Source: Zygaena filipendulae
Lineage: Eukaryota > Arthropoda > Insecta > Lepidoptera > Zygaenidae
Direction of reading: 5' to 3'
Length of the DNA: 64,000 nt
Assembly (NCBI GenBank): GCA_907165275.2
Contig: OU015659.1
Coordinates: forward strand, 538,501 to 602,500
Numbering within the stretch: position 1 is the stretch's first letter; every line of letters begins with the position of its first letter. A model generated the notes under the pieces. It was not told the origin of the DNA, did no database searches, and was given only the letters and a program-made list of their open reading frames with translations. Shown here piece by piece: positions 44,301 through 47,725 of this stretch. The translations under genes and the position numbers were made by a program.

Positions 44301-47021
44301 TTTATACGACTACCAATCTTATAAAGGCGTTCTTCAGTCTTTTTCATTTTACATTTTTTATTTTATTCCAATCTTATAGTAACCCGGAAATTCCAACGTT
44401 ACATTTTGCGTTACGTTAAACTTGTATTGGCATGAACAATTTCAATTCCACACAAACCGGTAACTTCAGAAAACTATGTAGACTTTGAAGCACATTAAGC
44501 CATTGTCCTTTTCACTGCGAGTACATCCCGAATAGTTTGAAAGCCATATGACGTCATTAAAAGGAGATTATCCGGTTAAAAACGGATACGACGCCAGCTC
44601 TGGTATGTGAGTTGAAACCGGTTACCGGACCTTCTAGTTTTAAGGGTTGTTCTAAATTGATATTGTGAGTAAAGATGGTTTGCGTTGGCCGATTTGGTGT
44701 TATAATTTAATCCGGTCATGAAATGATAATAATGTGACATCCTTTGCACAGGCGACTGGCACATTTTGACCCACAAACTAGTAGGTCCGGAGTTCCTATA
44801 GGTTAGAAGTTTTAACTGTTCGAAAACCATGTAAATTCTACTAACTCTGATTACCATGCATATAATTTTCATACATAGGTAAATGTAATAATATCTAGGC
44901 GACCGAGCTTCGCTCGTAGCTTCATCTGTTGTTAAGTAGAAAAGCAGTACCAAAAACTCATTTTTCATTACTCATACTCGGAAAGTAGGTCTGAAGTTGC
45001 CTGAGAAGCGGGTTGAAAGTAACCCTTTTCAGCCCTAGGGAGAATCGCTTTCAACTGACAACTGTCAAATTATTAAAAAAAAACTAGGTCTATTTTCACA
45101 TTTCTATTGAACCATAATTCAACTTTCTATACAGCCAGCGCGATGTAAAATTGAAATAACGTAAAGTTTAAGTAGGTATTAATTAAAATAAAATTCACTC
45201 ACTTTTTCTTAAGCTAATTCCTATTTATATTTTTTTATTTTCTTTAATTAATACTTAATAATTAAAGAAAATATATTTTTTTTAGTTCGCCACAATGTAA
45301 ATAAAAAATACTGGCTGAATAGCTAGCCGGCCAAAGAAAAAGAAATAGGTGGGAAAGTGTCAAGCGACTATCCGATCTTCACTCATTTTTTCTTTAGCTA
45401 ATTCCTATTTTTATTTTGACTTTCCTTGCATTCGTAATGGAAAGCACAGTGTTATCCTCGGGAGAAAGACTCATTTAGTCCCTCGATCTATTGGCGCCCT
45501 CGCTATACGCTATACGCTCGTTACTTTCACCCCTAGGATAACAATGTACTTATTTTATTGCCTGAAAACACGGATTAAATGACATTTTCCAAAAATAAAA
45601 CCTAGCTAGATCGATAAATCGCCCCCGAAACGCCCTGCGTTTTTATTTCGGGGGAAATCCCGTTTCCGAGATTTATTATATACTAGCTGTGCCCCGCGGG
45701 TTCACCCGCGTGAAAAGTGTTTATGTAACAAATTTTTTTCCCGACATCCGATTTGAATGAAACAAAGCTTATATGTAGCTCCAGGTTAAGCTTGATCTAC
45801 CAGTGCAAACCACATGACATTCCGTTCAGTAGATTCAGAGATTATCGCGAACAGGCAGACAGACAGAAAAGAATTTTAAAAACTTTTTGTTTGGGCTTGG
45901 TTACTCTTCTTTTATCACCCCTCTCAATTTTGGGTATAAATATTCAATGTACATAATCGCGGATTCTACTCTTTTATTATAGTATAGATAGATAGATATT
46001 AATAAGGATAACTAGTTGGTAGACTAGGTTGGTTTATTATGTTATATTGATAATTGCATTGACAGATAATTAAACTTTGTCTCTAATGGACTTGTTAGAT
46101 AGTCATGCTCAACCCAAGTCACCAATCTTGTTATCACTTCACACATCGGCACACAAAATCACTTTACTTTCACTTATCGCTCGCTCGTCAAAGGCAGCTT
46201 GCCTCCTTGCTGCTCTGACGGCAAATAGTTATAAGTTTTCTTTAGTTTCCAAATCCCGAAGACAGTCATCAATGCTAAGATAGTGTAAAGTATCATGTCG
46301 CTGATTTGTGGTCTGTGGCTGGATTACCTGGTTCTTTGTGGATTCTTCTTTTTTTTTTCTTTATTTAAAACAGCTCTATTGTTACGAATTTATTTCTACC
46401 CGTGAAAATGTTTCTCAGCAATAAAAATGGGAAATATTTAACTGTACATAAAAAAACTTACATGCAGGCTATTATTCAATAGTTGATCATTTTCAATTGC
46501 ATAGGTAATAACACAATCGATTAATTTAATCGATTAATTAATCGATTGCATTATCTTTTGATCAATTACATAATCGGTTTGATCGATTACTACGTGTAGC
46601 GTCGCGCTGCTCCATTGCAATTCAACCTGAAAACGCGAAATATGGTAATGCTGAATTTGTGATGTCAATATTTTGTCTGAACTAATCCTTAGTACATGAA
46701 AGTGACTTTGTTTGTTACGCTTTCACGCCTTAACGGCTCAACTGATCATCATGATATTTTATATACAGGTAGTCAGGAGTACCGAGAAAGACGTAGGGTA
46801 TTTTTTATCCCGGAAAATTCCCGCGGGAATTCTTAAATTACCGCGGGTTAAACCGCGAGAAACAGCTAGTATCTTATAAAGTTTACATCCATGTGTTTGT
46901 TCCAGACGCAGCCTCCGACGGTGGTCGCCTTAGGTTTAGTGTCGGCGTGCTAATATGGACGTTACTCTGTGTTGTGAGTAGACAAGTGCCTTTGACATAT
47001 GAAATACGTGCATACCAGTAG
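4775..47021 (+). CDS. Beaten path (Beat)-like two-Ig-domain protein, six exons (whole gene)
   Basis: Joined exons 4775-4808, 27502-27671, 36616-36793, 37833-37972, 42468-42699 and 46906-47021 encode 289 residues. Intron phases are 1, 0, 1, 0, 1 and all agree. Residues 1-12 form a short hydrophobic signal peptide. Ig domain 1 has Cys38, SVKWYRD with Trp54, a RYTP motif at 63-66 and KYTCEV with Cys106, plus an extra pair Cys86/Cys91. Ig domain 2 has Cys153, Trp166 and Cys217. N-X-S/T sequons lie at 75, 83, 123 and 152. A hydrophobic stretch at 262-275 may anchor the protein. The WYR...F-RYTP and YTCEVS motifs and the domain order are those of Beat proteins, cell-surface or secreted ligands of Side-type receptors in axon guidance and synapse choice. 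Which Beat paralogue it is cannot be said. Exons 3 and 5 are each flanked by a minisatellite that copies their splice site. Exon 1 and the end of exon 6 are the least certain parts. Confidence 0.83.
4905..5216 (-). repeat. CCGCGG repeat, one full and one partial copy in intron 1
   Basis: Full copy from TATTATAAGTGCGAAAGTG through TTACGCTTTCACGCC to CAGCTAGT at 5093; a partial copy with GGAATTCTCCCGGGAACTCCG follows. Confidence 0.8.
5610..5811 (+). mobile_element. GGACATAG MITE, copy 2
   Basis: Shortened inside, where a TAATAA run replaces about 30 bases. Duplication ATTT on both sides. Confidence 0.9.
6018..6250 (-). mobile_element. GGACATAG MITE, copy 3
   Basis: Reverse orientation. Duplication AAAT. 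The last base of the right end has changed (GTCT instead of GTCC). Confidence 0.9.
6472..6507. repeat. Perfect 13-bp inverted repeat
   Basis: ACCCTATCTATCT pairs with AGATAGATAGGGT around a 10-base loop. The rest of 6251-6775 shows nothing. Confidence 0.7.
6775..6903 (-). mobile_element. SINE, 3' part only
   Basis: T run then TATGTCATAGGGGGCGAACG, ending inside the body at GGAATGGGGATGCG. It is followed to 7239 by plain AT-rich sequence. Confidence 0.85.
7240..7583 (+). repeat. CCGCGG repeat, 'GCGATTCTAC' subtype, copy 1
   Basis: Head CTAGCTGTGCCTCGCGG, then AATGAAACAAAGCCTATATG, a CAGA run, and the distinctive tail CAGAATCGCGGATTCTACTC with TATAGTATAGATAG. Other copies are at 33157, 43497, 45682 and 55285. 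The shared head and different tail suggest a related family of LINE or SINE type. Confidence 0.8.
7785..7948 (-). repeat. CCGCGG repeat copy
   Basis: Reversed, with ATGCGGTTTTCACCAATAG and ending GGTCAGCTAGTT. Confidence 0.8.
8026..8217. mobile_element. Long-TIR MITE (CCGCACTC family), copy 3
   Basis: Arms intact, loop shortened to about 25 bases, so this 192-bp copy is almost a perfect hairpin. Confidence 0.9.
9013..9246 (+). mobile_element. GGACATAG MITE, copy 4
   Basis: First bases GGATATAG (one change), end ATCTGCGTCC, 4-bp duplication ATAT. The 161-codon ORF reading across its left edge is not supported as a gene. Confidence 0.9.
9480..9720. other. CpG-rich non-repetitive island in Beat intron 1
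   Basis: Rich in CG dinucleotides (ACGCGAACCCGCGG, GTAACGCGCCCGAAG) and unlike any repeat in the window. It could be an intronic regulatory element; no factor site is claimed. Confidence 0.35.
9775..10103 (+). mobile_element. TGACGTCA MITE, copy 1
   Basis: Ends AATGGGCATGTTGACTA and TAGTCCACATCCCTATT. Contains the internal inverted motifs TTAGTCCGTC/GACGGACTAA, TACGTAATC, and two GTGACGTCAC sites about 50 bases apart. It is bracketed by a 40-bp direct repeat (9730-9769 and 10101-10140). Confidence 0.9.
10886..11378. repeat. Two CCGCGG repeats joined tail to tail
   Basis: 10886-11064 runs forward (GTGCCCCGCGGTTTCACCC to CATTTATAATATTGGTAGG). 11066-11378 runs backward from CTCTGTCTACATG to AAAGCTAGTAG, with a private insert around 11200-11300. 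Confidence 0.75.
11773..12060 (+). repeat. CCGCGG repeat, two copies in a row
   Basis: First TGATCCCCGCGGTTTCACTC to about 11875, truncated. Second GTTTCACACGTGTTAATTTC to TAGTAAGGATTA. Confidence 0.75.
12159..12997. mobile_element. Large foldback element with ~160-bp arms
   Basis: The left arm, ATATACACACCGGCAGAAT then TAGCGGAACATAAAAAGG, pairs with the right arm ...CCTTTTTATGTTCCGCTA, ATTCTGCCGGTGTGTATAT. Pairing continues inward past the ACATGAAGTAATAAA motif. The left arm is split by a TGACGTCA MITE (12175-12505). The centre has a smaller inverted repeat (GTTGCAAAT / ATTTGCAAC). Confidence 0.85.
12175..12505 (+). mobile_element. TGACGTCA MITE, copy 2, inside the foldback element
   Basis: Ends AATAGGCTAGTTTCC / GGAAACTAGCCTATT, a terminal variant. 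Only the left of the two ATGACGTCAC sites is intact; the other reads TGACATCACG. Confidence 0.9.
13210..13452. mobile_element. Long-TIR MITE (CCGCACTC family), copy 4
   Basis: Complete, with TAACCGCCGCACTCAGAG and CTCTGAGTGCGGCCGTAA ends and the loop GTTAATTGGCATTTAAC. Confidence 0.92.
13996..14505 (+). repeat. CCGCGG repeat followed by a related 'CAGA-tail' repeat
   Basis: 13996-14208 is a full copy (GTGCCCTGCGGTTTCACCC to TATAATATTAGTAGGA). 14225-14505 shares the CAGACAGA run and a TTTTGGCTTCTATATTACTC tail like that at 38250-38420. Confidence 0.75.
14514..14749 (+). mobile_element. GGACATAG MITE, copy 5
   Basis: Full length, duplication AAAT. Confidence 0.9.
15129..15456 (+). mobile_element. 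TGACGTCA MITE, copy 3
   Basis: Core intact with both GTGACGTCAC and TGACGTCACG sites. The right end ATACCTTGGAGAATACCCAA matches the left end of the copy at 52670, an end variant. Confidence 0.85.
15631..16013. repeat. Dispersed two-part repeat with a hairpin core, copy 1
   Basis: Part a, 15631-15735 (ACTCATACTCGGAAAGTAGG), and part b, 15812-16013 (CACAGTGTTATCCTCGGGAG), recur in the same order at 44967-45545. In part b GTTATCCTCGGGAG...TTTAGTCCC pairs with GGGACTAAA...CCTAGGATAAC. Confidence 0.75.
15749..15805 (-). mobile_element. SINE, extreme 3' end only
   Basis: T run plus TATGTCATAGGGGGCATAC, lying between the two parts of the dispersed repeat. Confidence 0.75.
16773..16950 (+). repeat. 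CCGCGG repeat, decayed
   Basis: Recognisable by CTAGCTGGTTCCCTCGC and CCCCACGGTTTTACTTGCG; most of the rest has diverged. Confidence 0.5.
16978..17275 (-). mobile_element. TGACGTCA MITE, copy 4 (diverged)
   Basis: Ends AATGGGCATGATGAC / GTCATCATGCTCATT. One TGACGTCACA site remains; the other has become ACGACGTCAT. Confidence 0.85.
17281..18048. other. Stretch with little recognised
   Basis: AT-rich intron sequence with a CCGCGG-repeat scrap near 17320-17380 and nothing else clear. Confidence 0.4.
18049..18243. repeat. CCGCGG repeat, forward copy plus reversed end
   Basis: Forward to about 18205 (TGTTCCCCGCGGTTTCACC), then a reversed fragment AACGCGGGTGAAACCACAG. Confidence 0.75.
18391..18897 (-). 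pseudogene. Non-LTR retrotransposon (RTE-like) reverse transcriptase, C-terminal fragment
   Basis: Read from 18897 down: FPIFLYAAETW, then KRIDALEMWCWRRMLKISW, FFGHVSQRGD, and GRSPLRWTDQIK, the conserved thumb and C-terminal block of RTE-type LINE polymerases. The upstream part (ITKATKIRLVKT) is in another frame, so there is one frameshift. The copy lacks its 5' end and the original stop is lost. It is a dead remnant; its upstream end meets a SINE. Confidence 0.85.
18898..19222 (-). mobile_element. SINE, nearly full body with box B
   Basis: T run at 18898, body to GGTAGAGCGCTCTC, then the tRNA-like part with box B (GGTTCAAATCC on - strand). The A-box head is missing. Confidence 0.88.
19471..19681 (+). 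repeat. CCGCGG repeat, full copy
   Basis: GTGCCCCGCGGTTTCACACG to CGCATTTATAATATTAGTAG with a long CAGA run. Confidence 0.85.
19690..20926. other. Stretch with nothing recognised
   Basis: AT-rich intron; only short ORFs and A/T runs. Confidence 0.5.
20927..21084 (-). repeat. CCGCGG repeat, diverged copy
   Basis: Reversed: CGCTTTCACTTTTAACGGC to GGTGAAACCGCAGGGAAC. After it, 21085-21880 shows only short A-rich tandem bits (AGAACAAGAGAACAATAGAA). Confidence 0.7.
21880..22145 (-). pseudogene. LINE remnant: ORF1 (Gag-like) C-terminus fused to a LINE 3' tail
   Basis: Read on the - strand: KAFMVRVLTSKLDTF, then DFWPKGVVYRRFRGR and a stop. The FWP-G-V--RRFRG pattern is that of the ORF1/Gag-like zinc-knuckle proteins of lepidopteran LINEs. 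Only ~80 bases later comes GGGCCCATGTTGCCTGATAA and an AATAAA-type tail, a common LINE 3' end. ORF2 is absent, so this is an internally deleted copy. Confidence 0.6.
22557..23122. repeat. Two CCGCGG repeats facing each other, 250 bases apart
   Basis: 22557-22690 forward (GGTTCCCCGCGGTTTCACC), truncated. 22942-23122 reversed (TTACTATTATAGGTAGGCA to ACCGTGGGGAACCACTAG). Plain sequence lies between. Confidence 0.75.
23304..23512. mobile_element. MITE with ~38-bp imperfect TIRs
   Basis: GTCGGATCTCAACATCCGAC and CTACTTTTTAACAC at the left pair with GTGTTAAAAAGAAG and CGGATGTTGAGATCCGAAC at the right. Only one copy in the window. Confidence 0.75.
23651..23835 (+). repeat. CCGCGG repeat, decayed head
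   Basis: CTAGCTGTCGTGGTATTATTAC, then TCACTCTATGTATTGGTGAA and a short CAGA run. The 23836-24339 stretch after it shows nothing. Confidence 0.6.
24340..24620 (+). mobile_element. SINE with tRNA-like head, 3' part diverged
   Basis: A box TGATAGCTCAGTGGTTGG and B box GGTTCAAACCC are spaced as in a tRNA gene. The body lacks about 40 bases after GAAGGAAAAC. Ends GGTGTACCATATTTTAT plus an A run. Confidence 0.9.
24880..25025 (+). repeat. Dispersed repeat tail
   Basis: CAAGTTTCAGGTCTCTACGA, GGTTTAGGCTGTGC and a TATATGTATAGATAG end, a pattern resembling LINE or SINE tails. Only one copy here. Confidence 0.4.
25241..25550 (-). mobile_element. TGACGTCA MITE, copy 5
   Basis: TTAGGGATGTGGACTA to TAGTCCACATGCCC. 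One GTGACGTCAC site is intact; the other reads GTGGCGTCAC. Confidence 0.9.
25838..25877. repeat. (TG)n microsatellite
   Basis: Two TG tracts split by ATA. Confidence 0.9.
26050..26178 (+). mobile_element. LINE 3' end (5'-truncated)
   Basis: CAGAGAATGCCGCAAGGC, AAGTTCGCCATTTGTAC, TTTGTGCAAG and an AATAAATAAATAAAT tail: a 3' UTR end very common in Lepidoptera. 26180-26794 after it shows no feature. Confidence 0.65.
26795..26952 (+). pseudogene. LINE reverse transcriptase C-terminus and 3' tail
   Basis: Frame RTARDWIDLPESVFPKNYN followed by LDLYKTRVNRYLIGRRDT and stop at 26908, then the typical tail TCAGGCGAGATCACCAACC and an A run. This W--LPE-VFP--Y-L-LFK-RVNR-L-GR ending is that of CR1/jockey-type elements. 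Extreme 5' truncation. 26953-27501 up to exon 2 is plain. Confidence 0.8.
27502..27671 (+). CDS. Beat-like gene, exon 2: first half of Ig domain 1
   Basis: Acceptor TTGTTTTAG, donor GAG/GTAAGA. Residues 12-68 include VLRCQY (Cys38 of the first Ig fold), SVKWYRD (core Trp54) and IFRYTPQE, the pattern most typical of Beat proteins. It is clearly richer in G and C than the surrounding intron. Confidence 0.88.
27672..28511. other. Start of Beat intron 2, nothing recognised
   Basis: AT-rich with T and A runs. A short palindrome ACTTTATATATAAAGT lies near 28320. Confidence 0.45.
28512..29055. repeat. CCGCGG repeats: compound forward copy and reversed copy
   Basis: 28512-28775 forward, with two modules and a CAGA run. 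28890-29055 reversed, with GCGGTTTTCACCAATAGATG and GGAATTCCCGCGGGAACTC. Confidence 0.75.
29224..29305. repeat. CGTAGC-rich degenerate tandem and inverted cluster
   Basis: About eight CGTAGC or GCTACG units in both orientations in 80 bases (AACGTAGCTACATGCTATCG, ACGAGCGTAGCATATC). Confidence 0.65.
29422..29738 (+). mobile_element. TGACGTCA MITE, copy 6
   Basis: AATGGGCATGTTGACTA to TAGTCCACATCCCCATT. Both GTGACGTCAC sites intact. Confidence 0.92.
29739..30246. other. Unclassified stretch with a CpG-rich patch
   Basis: 30040-30185 is rich in C and G. It holds the 11-bp inverted repeat AACGCGTCTCG / CGAGACGCGTT, about 31 bases apart. A 68-codon ORF across it matches no family I know. Confidence 0.35.
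30247..30719. repeat. Two CCGCGG repeats joined tail to tail
   Basis: Forward from CAGCTGTTTTTGCTGTTTC to ACTTTCATACTC, then at once reversed from CCTACTAATATTATAAATG to GGGGAACAGCTAGTT. Confidence 0.8.
30895..30918. repeat. (TTTC)n microsatellite
   Basis: Short run after CCAATAAACTCATTT; perhaps the tail of a truncated retroelement. The rest of 30720-31439 is plain. Confidence 0.6.
31440..31570 (+). mobile_element. LINE 3' end
   Basis: TGTGCTGTGCCCTATAAACAG, ATGGATGTGCAATAAATAAA: a truncated LINE tail directly followed by a SINE. Confidence 0.55.
31571..31932 (+). mobile_element. SINE, full-length copy
   Basis: Best copy of the family. Head GATGATAGCTCAGTGGTTAG (pol III A box), box B GGTTCAAATCC, body GCCCGGCTGGCTAGCTACC, GTGTTCCGGCAGCCCCAC, then CCCCCTATGACATAAAATAA. 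It has no coding capacity and depends on a LINE for movement. Confidence 0.95.
31933..32571. other. Stretch with nothing recognised
   Basis: AT-rich; no repeat family or ORF of note. Confidence 0.45.
32572..32725 (+). repeat. CCGCGG repeat copy
   Basis: CTAGCTGTCCCGCGGTTTCACC, later GCCGCATGAAAATCTGTTC. Confidence 0.75.
33157..33512 (+). repeat. CCGCGG repeat, 'GCGATTCTAC' subtype, copy 2
   Basis: Full, with a CAGA/TAGA run of about 60 bases at 33325-33380. Confidence 0.85.
33516..34246. other. Unclassified stretch with an 89-codon ORF
   Basis: The ORF at 33562-33831 ends SFRIKSFKNKLFKNFS, like the short basic tails of LINE proteins, but no domain is visible. Base composition is that of intron, so it is not called a gene. 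Confidence 0.3.
34247..34690 (+). repeat. CCGCGG repeat split by a GGACATAG MITE
   Basis: Forward copy 34247-34436. Its tail CTTTCATATTT is cut by the MITE and resumes ATTTATAATATTAG after it. Confidence 0.85.
34437..34672 (-). mobile_element. GGACATAG MITE, copy 6
   Basis: Reverse. Duplication ATTT made from the tail of the older repeat. Confidence 0.93.
34700..35030 (-). mobile_element. TGACGTCA MITE, copy 7
   Basis: AATAGGGATGTTGACTA to TAGTCAACATGCCCATT; both CRE-like sites intact. Confidence 0.93.
35160..35945 (+). repeat. CCGCGG repeats: fragment and full copy
   Basis: 35160-35290 is a decayed reversed module (TTTGGAGTTCCTGTGGGAATTCC). 35756-35945 is a good copy (CTGTCCCCCGCGATTTCATCC). 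Plain sequence lies between and up to 36189. Confidence 0.65.
36190..36476. repeat. Two CCGCGG repeats in opposite orientation just before exon 3
   Basis: Forward 36190-36358 (GGTTGCACCAGCGTTAATTT to AAACAAACACACATATT); reversed 36359-36476 (GATACAGTTGTCAGGGC to GGTAACAGCTCGTG). Confidence 0.65.
36517..36578 (+). repeat. Perfect 29-bp inverted repeat with 4-base loop upstream of exon 3
   Basis: Bases 36517-36545 are exactly complementary to 36550-36578; the loop is ATCA. In the Beat pre-mRNA this forms a very stable hairpin ending 37 bases before the first base of exon 3, next to where a branch point would lie. Confidence 0.85.
36616..36793 (+). CDS. Beat-like gene, exon 3: second half of Ig domain 1
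   Basis: Acceptor TTTTGTCAACAG, start in phase 0. Residues 69-127 include two sequons, SSCDSRAC, and KYTCEVSSEGPRF, whose Cys106 closes the first Ig fold. The proximal donor is GCGG/GTGAGT at 36794. The last 13 bases of the exon are the first part of a 48-bp repeat that carries the donor along with it, so 18 further donor copies follow in the same open frame. The exon could in principle end at any of them. The first is taken here because it joins exon 4 in phase and fits the family. Confidence 0.87.
36781..37670 (+). repeat. 48-bp minisatellite, 19 copies, spanning the exon 3 donor site
   Basis: Units start with ATGACTTTAGCG at 36781 and then every 48 bases up to 37645; the second (36829) has ATAACT instead of ATGACT. 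Each holds a donor-like site, in forms GCGGGTGAGTT, GCGAGTGAGTT or GCGAGTAAGTT. The unit is a multiple of three and all copies are open in the exon 3 frame, ending at TGA 37668-37670. Translation would give 16-residue units containing two sequons (NCT, NMT). Variants recur every three units (for example 37117 and 37261), showing higher-order expansion. The first 13 bases are coding exon; the rest is taken as intron. Confidence 0.93.
37730..37769 (+). repeat. Inverted plus direct remnant of the 48-bp unit
   Basis: 37730-37750 is a reversed copy of the unit's CATGACTTTAGC...GAG part. 37751-37769 is a direct copy (TTTAGCAGGTGAGTTGAAC) with another donor-like GTGAGT. It lies 60 bases beyond the main array and 60 bases before exon 4. 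Confidence 0.7.
37833..37972 (+). CDS. Beat-like gene, exon 4: first half of Ig domain 2
   Basis: Acceptor GATTGTTTCAG, donor GAG/GTGAGC. Residues 128-174 include LPEYDPLIIG, the linker into the second Ig domain, then VNCTSDYS with Cys153 and the core Trp in VDWFVDSEPQE. The Leu-Pro-Ala-Ala run before the Trp resembles the Beat second domain. The intron right after it begins with a fragment of the CCGCGG repeat. Confidence 0.87.
37985..38420 (+). repeat. CCGCGG repeat fragment and a CAGA-tail repeat in intron 4
   Basis: 37985-38070 keeps TTCTCTGTACCCCTGACAAC. 38160-38420 carries a pure (CAGA)n run of ~46 bases at 38259-38304, then TTTTTGGCATCAGTATCGAT and TATTATAAGGATATAGATA. Confidence 0.75.
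38421..39002. other. Stretch with nothing recognised
   Basis: Unique-looking intron sequence, with a slightly G/C-richer part at 38740-38930. Confidence 0.4.
39003..39395. repeat. Two CCGCGG repeats joined tail to tail
   Basis: Forward 39003-39170, then CATCCTACTAATATTATAAAC opens the reversed copy, which ends ACCGCGGGGCACAACTAG. Confidence 0.8.
39767..40443 (-). repeat. Two reversed CCGCGG repeats
   Basis: 39767-39975 (CCTACTATACGTATTATAAA to GGGGAGCACCTAGT) and 40275-40443 (TACTGAACCGATTTTGAAAA to GGGGGTCAGCTAGT), with plain DNA between. Confidence 0.8.
40623..40848 (+). mobile_element. GGACATAG MITE, copy 7
   Basis: Duplication AACT, the only one with a C, showing that the 4-bp target is not fixed. 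Confidence 0.92.
41056..41245 (+). repeat. CCGCGG repeat, diverged subtype
   Basis: CTAGCTGTGCCCCACGGTGC, then GAACTTCCACACATATTTCA and AATCGGTCTAGCCGTTCTCG, as in the fragment at 35160. It lies just upstream of the exon 5 minisatellite. Confidence 0.7.
41393..42561 (+). repeat. 139-bp minisatellite, 8 copies plus a decayed one, spanning the exon 5 acceptor
   Basis: Exon-like starts (CCAG/GATCCC) lie at 41496, 41634, 41773, 41912, 42051, 42190, 42329 and 42468; the last is the true exon. A decayed partial unit precedes them from about 41393. Each unit is ~45 bases of intron with the acceptor and ~94 bases of exon 5. All seven upstream copies have TAG in frame where the true exon has TGG. Two unit types (GCTTTGTAG and GATTTTTAG) alternate in copies 2-7, a 278-bp higher-order repeat. 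Confidence 0.93.
42468..42699 (+). CDS. Beat-like gene, exon 5: second half of Ig domain 2
   Basis: Acceptor CTTCTACCAG, donor GTGAGT at 42700 (GTAAAA at 42691 would keep the same phase). Residues 175-251 include DPIIVGKTHMSGADGDG, WRTLQI and YLSLRCRATV, whose Cys217 closes the second Ig fold. The first ~94 bases and the 45 intron bases before them occur seven more times upstream as a 139-bp tandem repeat. Only this last copy has TGG where the others have TAG, and only this one runs on into the rest of the exon. Confidence 0.87.
43007..43200 (+). repeat. CCGCGG repeat, best copy of the family
   Basis: Order: CTAGCTGTTCCCCGCGGTTT, GTTCCCGCGGGAATTCCGGG, AAAGTACCCTATGTTC, TCTGTACCCCTGAAAATGTG, AAATTTCATGGTGATCGG, AAAGCGTGAAAGCGTAACAG, a CAGA run, and CGCATTTATAATAT. 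It has no ORF. About fifty copies or pieces occur in this window in both orientations. Class unsettled: the fixed head, variable 5' loss and TATAATATTAGTA tail are compatible with a SINE or LINE 3' end. Confidence 0.9.
43497..43801 (-). repeat. CCGCGG repeat, 'GCGATTCTAC' subtype, copy 3
   Basis: TATCTATACTATAATAAAAAG, GAATCCGCGATTCTGTAC to GCAGGGCACAGCTAGT. Confidence 0.88.
43802..44966. other. Stretch with nothing recognised
   Basis: No repeat family or coding signal seen. A 130-codon reverse ORF (44576-44968) has no recognisable domain and overlaps the edge of a dispersed repeat. Confidence 0.4.
44967..45545. repeat. Dispersed two-part repeat with a hairpin core, copy 2
   Basis: Part a at 44967-45062; the start of part b at 45193-45235 and again at 45372-45545, so part b is partly doubled. 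Same order as at 15631. Confidence 0.75.
45682..46003 (+). repeat. CCGCGG repeat, 'GCGATTCTAC' subtype, copy 4
   Basis: CTAGCTGTGCCCCGCGGGTTC to TATTATAGTATAGATAG. Confidence 0.88.
46509..46590. promoter_or_regulatory. Cluster of ATCGATTA/TAATCGAT motifs
   Basis: Three overlapping AATCGATTAAT units plus TGATCAATTA and TTGATCGATTAC in 80 bases, about 320 bases before exon 6. These resemble paired homeodomain sites. Simple-sequence origin is possible. Confidence 0.3.
46683..46872 (-). repeat. CCGCGG repeat next to exon 6
   Basis: From CTTAGTACATGAAAGTGAC to GCGAGAAACAGCTAGT; it ends 33 bases before the exon. Confidence 0.85.
46906..47021 (+). CDS. Beat-like gene, exon 6: hydrophobic C-terminus and stop
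   Basis: Acceptor TTGTTCCAG; A from exon 5 plus AC gives Asn252. Residues 253-289 hold the hydrophobic stretch FSVGVLIWTLLCVV and a 14-residue tail to TAG. An AATAAA follows at 47077. The tail is consistent with a weak membrane anchor or a GPI signal. A second good donor, GTGAGT at 46974, lies inside, so a longer isoform spliced further downstream cannot be excluded. Confidence 0.62.
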
Positions 47022-47076
47022 AGACAGGAGAATATGAAAGAAACTGAATAATTAAAGTGATATTGAATGTTGGTGA

Positions 47077-47082
47077 ATAAAA
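47077..47082 (+). terminator. Poly(A) signal of the Beat-like gene
   Basis: AATAAA 56 bases after the proposed stop codon; a usual distance for a compact insect 3' UTR. Confidence 0.45.
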
Positions 47083-47389
47083 TATGACTGACTGGTTGGT
47101 ATTGATCACAGTTGAATTGGTTTGATATGTTTTGAACGAACAAAAACCCGTATTAGATTAAAATGGACAGATTTTGCCTCAAGCGGCGTAAATATTTTGT
47201 ATATTTCAGCTGTTTTGAGTCGACATCAATAAATATTTAAAAATATAGTGGAGTGACTGGTCAAACTAATTTGTAGTAAGTACCCATATATTATATTAAG
47301 TTATTTCTTATTTGAATATGAAAATTTTCCATTTTTAATTACTAATATACATGTTAATCATTTGATGTAATAAATTCCTGCAACTTCAA

Positions 47390-47725
47390 AATAGGAATGT
47401 GGACTAGATACTTTTGAAAATCAAAATTCTAATTAGTCCGTCAGTTAGAAAATAAAAAAACAATGGACTCGTATTTTTTGCTTTTTCAAATAAATTAAAA
47501 TATGCAGAGATAAAGCGCATTACAGTTTAGGGTGAGGGGGTCGTGACGTCACTAACCGCTAAAACCGCTATACAAACTGTCAGAATAGTGACGTCACGCG
47601 AAATTTCAACTTAATATATCGCCGTTATTTTTTGATTACGTAAAAAAAGAAAAAATACGTGTCCAATATTTTTTAATAATCTACCAAGACGGACTAAAAA
47701 ATAAAAATTAGTCAACATGCCCATT
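47390..47725 (-). mobile_element. TGACGTCA MITE, copy 8
   Basis: AATAGGAATGTGGACTA to TAGTCAACATGCCCATT, both GTGACGTCAC sites intact. Confidence 0.93.

Noticed and set aside
44576..44968. 130-codon reverse ORF
   Set aside because: No recognisable domain; it starts within the edge of a dispersed repeat.
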